Source of the DNA: a virus
Length of the DNA: 39,158 nucleotides
Virus record (IMG/VR): IMGVR_UViG_3300042503_000290
Location: 1 to 39,158 of that record
Direction: 5' to 3' (one strand)
Shown here: positions 13,537 through 22,100 of the stretch, piece by piece
Layout: each line of letters starts with the position of its first letter
Numbering within the stretch: the first letter of the stretch is position 1
Position numbers and translations under genes: made by a program
The notes under the pieces: generated by a model
Databases searched by the model: none
What the model was told of the DNA's origin: nothing
The model's input: the letters and a program-made list of their open reading frames with translations, nothing else

Positions 13537-13994
13537 CAAAGAACTCAGACTGGGATATCCCAGCATCCAAATTTAATTTTCAAAAGGATTTAGCATATGG
13601 CCAACAGGGAGAAAAACTCGTACAATCGTTTCTTGACTCGCTCAGCGACGGAGCGTTTGAAGTCAAAACAGACCGCTACAGGAATGGCAGGATGGCAGTC
13701 GAGGTTGAACAAAACCCTTTCCGCAAAACAGACGAAGAAGGAAACCAAGTTTGGAACCCCTCCGGAATAAATGTAACTAAAGCAAAATGGTGGGTATATG
13801 TATACACACTAGATGGTACGGGCGGTGCATTCATTGTCGTATCGGTAAAGCGCCTCAAGAAGTACATCCGAAAGAACAAAAAGAATCTAAAGATGATGGA
13901 CTTTGCCCGACGCTCAAACAACCCAGCACGAGGATGGATTATAGAACCCGACCAAGTGATGAGTATGATGTACAGTGAACTATATGATGAATGA
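13533..13994 (+). CDS. Candidate PD-(D/E)XK-fold nuclease, 153 aa
   Basis: The pattern YGQQGEKLVQSFLDSL, then FEVKTDRYRNGRMAVEVEQN, resembles the E...ExK core of restriction-endonuclease-like enzymes (E27 in GQQGE, EVKTD near 43-47). Residues about 75-112 (KAKWWVYVYT, FIVVSVKRLKKYI) fit the trailing beta strands. It is next to RusA, so a recombination or host-DNA-degrading nuclease is plausible. The call is by motif, without a family name. Confidence 0.6.
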   Translation: MTKNSDWDIPASKFNFQKDLAYGQQGEKLVQSFLDSLSDGAFEVKTDRYRNGRMAVEVEQNPFRKTDEEGNQVWNPSGINVTKAKWWVYVYTLDGTGGAFIVVSVKRLKKYIRKNKKNLKMMDFARRSNNPARGWIIEPDQVMSMMYSELYDE

Positions 13995-14817
13995 GTTCAG
14001 ACCCATCAGGTCAACCGCTGACCGAAGTCCCGACACGGACATTGAAGCGCTCATGCAGACCAAACCCTTTGAGGAACCACCAACCTCCAACGAGGAACTA
14101 CTGGTGCTACGGGAAGCCGTAGCATCAATAGTAGACGATTTAGAACCACGAGACCTGTGGATAATCAACGCATGTATAAGCGAGGGCAAATCTTTACAGA
14201 AGATTGCCGACGAACTCAACATGACCAAAACACACGTATGGCGCCTGCGTAATCAGGCGTTTGAAAAGCTAAAGGTAGCAATGTCAACAAACACAACAAT
14301 CCGCAAATCAATCCGTCTAGCAGACACATGGGAACAATCAGCCATGCAATGGGTGATGTACATCGCAGGGCTAGGAAGCACAGAAGATTCCGAACCGCTG
14401 GACATTGAACGCATGCGCTCATACATCACAGCGCTAGAGGCTGTGTACCGAACCGACCGGGAGGTCATGGTCAGGCAGGAAACGTTTACCGACATCGCAG
14501 TGTCAGCCATTAACGAGATGCGCTTTGCAGAGACATGGGACACAGGAGAAATGGTGGCCACCCTGTGCCGTAAACAGCACGACTATGGTCATGGCAACAT
14601 CAACCGCTTCGGAATGTACGGAGTGGTTGTCCGCCTCAGTGACAAGATTGAACGACTAGACAACTTAAAAAACAAAGACAGAAAAGCATTCCACGAGTCA
14701 ACCAATGATACACTTATGGATATCGTTGGATACTGCGTGATTGCTCTGATGATACTAGACGATACTTTCAATCTTGAATTAGGAGACTACGATGGAAACA
14801 CCGAACCCCACGAATAA
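13975..14817 (+). CDS. Sigma region 4-like HTH fused to DUF1599/Nmad-type domain
   Basis: 280 residues. Residues 45-102 (LREAVASIVDDLEPRDLWII, KSLQKIADELNMTKTHVWRL, RNQAFEKLK) look like sigma-70 region 4. Residues about 190-268 (KQHDYGHGN, GVVVRLSDKIERLDNLKNKD, DTLMDIVGYCVIAL) match the all-alpha DUF1599 (nucleotide-modification-associated domain 1) type, with the acidic ED/D residues of that fold. The start may be GTG 13975 or ATG 13984/13987; none has a strong ribosome-binding site. The fusion suggests a DNA-binding regulator with a nucleotide-sensing or nucleotide-processing module. Confidence 0.75.
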   Translation: MNYMMNEFRPIRSTADRSPDTDIEALMQTKPFEEPPTSNEELLVLREAVASIVDDLEPRDLWIINACISEGKSLQKIADELNMTKTHVWRLRNQAFEKLKVAMSTNTTIRKSIRLADTWEQSAMQWVMYIAGLGSTEDSEPLDIERMRSYITALEAVYRTDREVMVRQETFTDIAVSAINEMRFAETWDTGEMVATLCRKQHDYGHGNINRFGMYGVVVRLSDKIERLDNLKNKDRKAFHESTNDTLMDIVGYCVIALMILDDTFNLELGDYDGNTEPHE

Positions 14818-14977
14818 CGAACAACAACCAATCGACCAATACTGGGTCGTATCAAACATCTTCGCTTTAATTGCATTCCTTGAAGATAAGTTCGGACCAA
14901 CATCTGTAGAGCAGATTGTTGCAGCAGCCACAACTATTGAAGAGGCAATGCGTAAGGAGTCCGAAGGTACCGAATGA
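14792..14977 (+). CDS. Hypothetical protein, 61 aa
   Basis: Begins METPNPTNNEQQPIDQYWVV with AGGAGACT upstream; overlaps the previous gene by 26 nt. A helical segment (VEQIVAAATTIEEAMRKE) follows. No family recognised. Confidence 0.6.
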   Translation: METPNPTNNEQQPIDQYWVVSNIFALIAFLEDKFGPTSVEQIVAAATTIEEAMRKESEGTE

Positions 14978-15153
14978 TATCCACCCAGTTCACGGTCGCC
15001 TTTCACCTACCGGTAAGCGTCCAAGAACTGTATGACATCTTGGCCCGACACTATGGAATGCCACTCGTAGAGTTGGGTCAAGGCGTCTTGGTAAATGGAT
15101 TACCGCAAGATTGGATTGTGATAGCAAATGAGCGACGAACCCGATTGGATTAA
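14974..15153 (+). CDS. Hypothetical protein, 59 aa
   Basis: Starts at ATG 14974 in an ATGA overlap with the previous stop. Begins MISTQFTVAFHLPVSVQELY and ends ANERRTRLD. Short alpha/beta protein, no recognised domain. Its end overlaps the next gene by 26 nt. Confidence 0.55.
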   Translation: MISTQFTVAFHLPVSVQELYDILARHYGMPLVELGQGVLVNGLPQDWIVIANERRTRLD

Positions 15154-15406
15154 AAACTTTCTACCACCTGAAGACGTGGCAGACATTGAATCCAAAGCAA
15201 AACGAATAGTAGAACAACACGGAACATTCTATGAGATGAGCGTAATGATGAGTCAAGAAGATATGATTGACGCAGTACGAGCAGGATACGGAATGAGACT
15301 AGCCGACAGAGAATCATGGATAGTCGGCATCGGAGTTCTAATGAGTCTCCTAGGTACTATGGAGATGGCCTTAAAGAATGACAAGATAAACATTTGGGAG
15401 GAATAA
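15128..15406 (+). CDS. Hypothetical protein, 92 aa
   Basis: Begins MSDEPDWIKNFLPPEDVADI; acidic, with a hydrophobic helix near the C-terminus (WIVGIGVLMSLLGTMEMAL) that might be membrane-associated. No known family. The TAA overlaps the next ATG (TAATG). Confidence 0.6.
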   Translation: MSDEPDWIKNFLPPEDVADIESKAKRIVEQHGTFYEMSVMMSQEDMIDAVRAGYGMRLADRESWIVGIGVLMSLLGTMEMALKNDKINIWEE

Positions 15407-15564
15407 TGGGACGGAGCATACGGCCCACCAAGCGCAGAAAGCTTAGAGCGTGCAGGCCACGCTCACCATATACAAGTTCGCACCCTCGACCTGTAAAGAT
15501 AACTTACATGGAAGGGTTTGGACCTGAAGGTAAAATTAAAGAACAGACAGAAGGCCACCCTTAG
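15406..15564 (+). CDS. Hypothetical basic protein, 52 aa, last gene of the plus arm
   Basis: Begins MGRSIRPTKRRKLRACRP, with a perfect GGGAGG ribosome-binding site and TAATG coupling. Very Arg/Lys-rich, so nucleic-acid binding is likely. Its stop lies inside the loop of the bidirectional terminator. Confidence 0.6.
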   Translation: MGRSIRPTKRRKLRACRPRSPYTSSHPRPVKITYMEGFGPEGKIKEQTEGHP

Positions 15565-15574
15565 GGGTGGCTTT
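15551..15574. terminator. Bidirectional rho-independent terminator at the convergence point
   Basis: Stem AAGGCCACCC/GGGTGGCTTT (10 bp including one G-U pair) with loop TTAG. T-rich sequence follows on the plus strand (TTTCGTCGTTTC) and the complementary run follows on the minus strand (CTTCTGTCTGTTCTTT). It ends the plus arm and the minus arm at their meeting point. Confidence 0.85.
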
Positions 15575-15581
15575 CGTCGTT

Positions 15582-16103
15582 TCAGGCATCAACTTTTTGC
15601 CAGTGCCACGCCTCAAACTCAGGATTCTTCTTACCATTCGGCAACGTCGGCTTACCCTGCAAATAAAAACCATACGCCGGAGCGTGCATGTCCAACCATG
15701 CGTACACCTTCGGGTTCGTAACATCAAGGTCAATAGCTAAACCATAACCATGATTGGAAGCACCAGGAGTCGCAGCCGGCGACATCCCCTTCTTTAGGTA
15801 CCAAATACGACCATCAAACTTACGTGTCACCTGAGGAACACGACCCTCATCCTTTAGGCTGTATCTGCTAATAAACAAATCATACTGCTTCTCATACGAA
15901 CGATAAGAACCAATAGACTTAAGCTTGATACCACAAGACAACGCATGCTTATACATCTCGTTGAATGACTTAGCAGCCGGACGGTACAACCATCCACCAG
16001 CCTTGCACTTGCCCATCAAGCCAGCAGGGAGCTTCCCACTAGGGATGCGACCCAGCGCCTCAGGCACCACGAGTCGTTTAGTTGGATATGTCAACTTAGC
16101 CAT
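15582..16103 (-). CDS. M15-family D-Ala-D-Ala carboxypeptidase (VanY-like endolysin)
   Basis: 173 residues. The zinc site of M15 peptidases is visible as SNHGYGLAIDLD (H118, D125) and EAWHW (E164 as base, H167 as ligand), with the supporting SYRSYEKQ block (66-73). There is no signal peptide. It cleaves the peptide part of peptidoglycan, complementing the Rpf-like glycan-cleaving enzyme in the other arm. It is last in the virion arm and coupled by TAATG to the giant gene, so it may be the endolysin or a virion-carried lysin. Confidence 0.87.
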   Translation of the reverse strand: MAKLTYPTKRLVVPEALGRIPSGKLPAGLMGKCKAGGWLYRPAAKSFNEMYKHALSCGIKLKSIGSYRSYEKQYDLFISRYSLKDEGRVPQVTRKFDGRIWYLKKGMSPAATPGASNHGYGLAIDLDVTNPKVYAWLDMHAPAYGFYLQGKPTLPNGKKNPEFEAWHWQKVDA

Positions 16104-19100
16104 TACTTGGCCTCCTCAATATTTTTTTGTCGTTGTTGCATGCGCTGAAGTTCAGCCAAACGGCGGAACCTTTCAGCATCCTGCATTTCGGGTGAAACAC
16201 TAGAGACAGGCACACCCATAAATCCAGCAAAAGCATTCTGAACCTTGCTTGGGTCACCCTCTCCTGAAGGGAACATACGTTCAGCACGACCCAGCAGTGG
16301 GTTCATAGATGTAAGCGCATACAGAGCCTTCTTACGAATTACGGCATTGCCGTTGGAGTCACGTTCTATTTGACCGGCCGCTTCAAGAGCAGGAATCAAC
16401 GGCTTAAGCATACCTCCAACAGGAACCCACTCGTCCTTGAACTGCTGTCCCGTGTAGGCGTTTGTATTCATAACCATTTCCAAAGGAACACGGATACCTG
16501 GGTTAACCATCGCAAGAAGCTTGCGAGGGTTTTGCAAGTCTTGCCACTGCTGGTCAACACGAGTGAACGGAAGGTCAGGGCTCAGGTAGTTGCCACCACC
16601 AAGATTAAGTGCATCAATCTGAAGCATAGACAGAGGAGTTACCTCTCCCTCCTCGTTCGGTGTAGTAAAGTTGTTCTTGAACTTCATGTACATCAAATAA
16701 GGCTTAGGGTTAGCCCAGCGATTCACAACCTGCAAAGGCATGTTTCGACTCATCCAAGTCCAAAACGGAATTATGTCACGCATTGACTCGTCAAGAATAG
16801 ACTTCTCTGAATAATCAATCAAGTAACGACGTGTCCTGTTGAAAGCCTCATCCTCTGTGAAACCCTTAGCAAGAGAGTCATACGCCAGCATGAAACGTGC
16901 AGAGCCCTCAACCTTTTGACCGGTCTTACGTGAGATTCTAATACCAGCATTGTCGGTAATCATATTGCCTTGACGTGCAAAACCAGCAAGCGCATCGTCA
17001 GCCTGAGTGTTTCCAAGACCAACAACCGTCTGAGCAGCGATACGTGCATTAGCCTGCTGTGCCTGCGGAAGAGTGTTAACCCATTCTTCAATGGTTTTGC
17101 CATTCTTAAAAGCGTCATCCATCAAGCGCCACAAACGGAAACCCTCTTGCATGTTTCCAATGTCTGCACCGGCAGAGAACATCGCAAAGATGTTGCTTAT
17201 ACTGTTACGGACATGGAACCCAGGGCTGAGCGTAGCATACGAACGGAAGAAGCCCGTGTAACCCCTCATCATCTTGGACAGGTCTGTTATGACTCCAGGT
17301 TCATTCATACGGGAAAGACTCTGAATCAAATCAATAGCCTCTTTGTTGCCGTAAAGACCAGGCAGACCTTCGGACTTCAGGCTCTTCTTTCCGTCAAGAA
17401 GTCCAGCCTGCTTAGCTGCCTTCTTCCACTCCTTAGCCATTGGTTCAATAACCGCAGACTGCCACTCTCCTGCGCTAGCAAGAATCATGCGGTCCATGGT
17501 TTCACGCTTAGCAAAGTCAAGATAAATTAAGTCAGCATCAGCTTGTGCTGCTGCTGCCCAAGCCTTATAGACAGGATTGTCAGGCTCCTGCCCGAGCTTT
17601 GTAAAGACAGGCTTGTTAGCCCTCATCCACTCACGATAAGCATCACGTGTGCGAGAAATTTCCTCAGGGGTGGCCTTGCCACCACGCATCTTCTTCAATA
17701 CCTTGTCGCCAACGTCCTGAGGCATGTCGTTAATGAGTGCATCAATCTCGTTAAGCTGTGATTCAAAGTCATCAATAATTCCACGGCGATTATAAATCTC
17801 ATTCCAGAAACCATCAACATCACCAAAGCGTGTCATTATCTGTGTCTGCAAATCATCACGCTTTGTTCTAACAGCGTCAACAACAACCTCGACACTTTCC
17901 TTGTACCTGATACGGCTCTCCCAGGCGTTCACAGCCTCCTTGACACGACCGGCCTTGCCCTTAGCCCATTCGGCAGACTCGGCTTTGGCACGGTCACGTG
18001 CAATCTTTGCTGCGTTGTAATCACCACGAATGTTTACAGCGTCTGTATAAGATTCTTCCAGCGCATTGTTTCCATCGCCCTTGACAACAAACGGACCGTC
18101 AGGTACGGATTGTTTTTCAAGCTGGTCAGCAAACGTACGAGCCTGTTCAGGTGTTCTAGGAATCGGAAGCTCGGCTTCCGTTCCATCAGCCATTGTAGCG
18201 AGCACACGCTTGCCGGTGTTCTTCTCAAGTTCGTCGGCACCATCACGAGCAATAGACGCAACATTATCACGTTGTGCGAGAACATCAGCGACTGCCCCGG
18301 TACGCTCATCAGAAAGCTGACGAATCTGATTAAGAATGTCCTCATGGTGCTTGGTCATTAATTCAACAGACTCATTCAAATGTCCATGAAGCTGTACGAA
18401 AACATTGTTCTCAAGCTGTTGCATGCGCTTAAGATGCAAAGCTTCAGGACTCTTGTTCCAAACACTCATCAACCCAGCACGACGAGAAGCAACATCATCT
18501 GCACGTGCAATAATAGGAGGTTTGGAATCACGTGGCTGATAAGACCTGAGACCTTCAGCAAAAGGACCAGCCTTGCTCTCAACATAGTATCTAAAGCTAG
18601 GATGCGTTCCATCAGAGACACGAGCAATACCATCAGCGTCAAACACGGGCTTAGAACCAGGACGTGCCCAGCGACCAGTGCGGGCCTCAATGCCATGAAC
18701 AAGAACACGCATCTTTTCAAGAGCTGCATTATTAACAGCAGGGTCAAGAGCATCACGCCTTAACATTAACTCATCCATAGAGCGACGTGTTGTTTCAATC
18801 TCGGCAATAATGTCGTCAACCATCGCCTGTGAACGCTCAACGTTCAATTCCATTGGAGCGTTGGATGCCTGCTCAACCCTACGCAACCATTCAGCCTTAA
18901 GGCGTCCAAGTCGCATCAAGTCGGTGCGATGCTGGCGAATCTCGATGTTGACATCATTAATCAAATCAGGAGCAGTATTGCGTGTCGTGTTCTCCAAGAA
19001 CAACGACTTCCACTCAGCCTCAGAGAAAGTAATCTTCTCACCATTGGCAAGAGTCGCAAACGTAACACCATCTTTTGTGAATCCCTCACTAAACATATGA

Positions 19101-22100
19101 AGGTCATACTGCGCCAGGCGATGAATAGCATCCACAATCTCTTTGTCAGCCTGGGCCTTAACATGGATAGGGAGAAGCATACCCTCGTTGTATCTGTCCA
19201 CAACACGACGTGCCTCTTCAATGGTTCGTGCATCGGGAGGAGCTTTATCGAGAACTGCTTGTGCCTTCTTTGGAAGATTAGGAATAGTGTTAATCTGACT
19301 TAACTGTCCTTCCTTCTCCTTTAGCGTTCCAGCAAGAACAACCTTCTTTTCAAGAAGACGCTGTGAAGCCTTGGGGTTGGTTTCAATACTTGCAATCTCT
19401 GCCTTGATAGCTGCAATATCTTTTTCAAGTTGAATAACATCACCAGAGACAGCGCCAGTCAAACGGCTAGCCTGGGTCTCATATCCAGCTGCCGTCTCCA
19501 AAGCAGAACGAGCCTTACCGACACGCTCAACAATAGCCTCATTAACACCGAGCTTCGCAGTAATGCGACGCTCGAGTCTGTCTGCATGGTCCTGCAACAA
19601 CGACGCATACCAGGTACCGGTGCGTTGAAGATTGCCCGGGTCGTTAAAGAACTCAGCAATATTAACGTCAGGTGCAAGCATCGTCTTAAAGCGCATACGT
19701 GCAGTACGCAAAGCTTTCATCTTGGTTACAAGCTCAGCCTCACCGCCGACAATTGTGCTACGTGTACCGGCGATTTCTGAACGACCAATCAAACCCTCAA
19801 ACCAACGCTTAACAACAATAGAGTCGGCGTCGTCAGCAAACGGACTCATTGAACCACGGTTTCCTTTAGCAGCTGAAGGAACATTTTCCTTCAAAGCAGC
19901 CTTCATGTTTTCTTTGCTTGCTGTTTTATTCGGATAGGCTGTTTCAAACCAAGGCTTTACATACTCATCATAAAAAGCGTTCTCTGCTTTTGTTCTTTCA
20001 CTAACCTGCATGATGGGTTTCTTTGACTTGTTGCGGACAATGTTTCCAGCCTCATCAAGAACAGGACCAGGAGACTTCTTAGACTTTCCAGCAAGTGCAG
20101 ACTTCATACGGCGCTTTAATGTATAAGGGTCACCAGCCCAGTTAACCTTGTGGCCAATAACTTCCGTCAAAACATCACGCTGTGCCTGGGGCAAAGTATC
20201 AAGAGCGTTCTTAAACACTTCGGAAATAGATACGCCTTCCTTGCCTGCAATAGCACGAGCAACCTTCTTGTCAAGCTCCTCAAGAATCATATGTGCATGC
20301 GTGATATTGGAAAGCTTGGATTCAATGCCGGGGATAAACTTATTTCCAACAGAACGTGTAACTTCAGCAAACATTCTTTGAGTAGGAACAAAACCAAAAG
20401 AAGAAGTCAACTCAGCCAATGCATTAAACCGTGAGTGAACCTCAGAAGCCATAGTGTAGTTAATCAAGGCGTTGCTCAGCGCATCACGCTGTGCAGGCAG
20501 ACCAACCCAGTTTGCAGGACGAACAGTTGTACCACCACCGCTTATGCTGCGAACAGCATCAAGCGTCTTTGTGTACTGGTCACCGAACATCTCAGTAATA
20601 TCAGGCATGCGCTTCGGCTGCCCCTTCGCATCATAAACAACATTGCCATAGATGTCTGTTTCAATATCGCCTTGGCGAACAAACACACGCTTCTGATTAG
20701 CCTTGGTTGTGGCTTCTTCCTTAATCGCTGCACGACGAGCCTTTGCTTCAATGGCAATCTGCTCATTGGCTGCTTTCTCTGATTTTGCTGTAGCACGAAT
20801 CTTCTCTACACGTGCCAATGGAATAATCTCGTCATCAGGGAGGTCAAACCCAAGAGACTTCTGAATTGTTTCTACTTCCTTTGCACGAGTAGCACGCATC
20901 CTTGTAAGACGACCACTAAGAGACTTGTACTCTTCAAACATTTCAAGAAGTTCTCGACCCGTATAAGTCTTTTCGTTAAAGCCCGTCTTGCCGAAAGCAA
21001 AGAAAGGACCGTTCATCATCTCTTCAAGCTTAGACTTGTGAGACTTAGCTGCTGTCACAAGTTCACCATAAGTCATTGCATCCTTAGATGCTTCACGAGC
21101 AAGCTGCACATCAGCAACTGTTTCTCCACCAAGACTAAAACGCTCACCAGTAACAAAGTCAGAGTTGCCACGAGGATTCATGGGCACAGACATGTTGACA
21201 CCCATCAGGTCCTCGTAGAAGTCAAAACCTGTTTGCTGTGGAACTATCTCACCAAGCCAAGGATGGTCACGCAACAAAGGCTGAATAGCATCATAGGTAA
21301 CAGGCATATCAGCAAGCCCTGGATTTTCAGCAATAGTCTTTTCAAGCTTAGGGATGTATACGTCAATACCTTCAATAGCATTAACATAGTTTGTCGCACG
21401 GTCATAAGCAGGGGTTACTTCAGACTCGAAAATCTTGCCAAGAGTTTGCTTGCCCTTGCTTGTTTCGCTCCGAACTGTCTGAGCGTTGAACGCAACAGCC
21501 TCGTCTGCAAGACGGAGCTGTTCAATAACTTGAGCACGTAAACCCTGGAGAGTTTCAGGAATCTGGTCAGCATACAAACGATTGTCTGAAATCAAAGAAA
21601 ATAATGCAAGTTCACGAACACGGTTGATGCTCATCTCTCCACCAAACAACCTTGGGAGAGATTCATAGAAATCAGAAACCTTCATCTTAGATACAGCGGT
21701 CTTCTTAAGACCTGAGTGCATTGTCACCTGGCTAAAGATACTTCCATCTTCTTTAATGGCTTTGTTAATAAACGTCTGCAACTCGCCTGAAAGATTAAAT
21801 TGCTTCTGAATAATTTCACGAACAGTGTCGCTGCCGATTTGGCCATCACGAGCAATAATACCAATAGCGTGAGCTACCTCAATTGGTATGTCGCCAACAT
21901 CGGTACCCTTAGCCATCGCATCAAGAGTAGACTCAAGAATGTTGCCAAACTCCGTAACCATCTTAATACGGTCATGCGCATCCTGAAGGCGTGTACGCAA
22001 CAAGCCAACACGGTTCTCCATGGTCTGATGATGCTGTGCAAGCTCCTTACCAACCATGTCACGTTCAAGAGGACCAATCTCCAAACGCAAAGCAAGAATG

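Noticed and set aside
16970-17530. Long open frames on the plus strand opposite the giant gene (also 21800-22420 and 16370-16786)
   Set aside because: They mirror the codon pattern of the minus-strand giant protein, lack ribosome-binding sites and show no protein-like composition.
18290-18330. CTGATGA-like string on the minus strand in the giant gene, checked as a third hammerhead
   Set aside because: No accompanying GAAA, cleavage triplet or helices.
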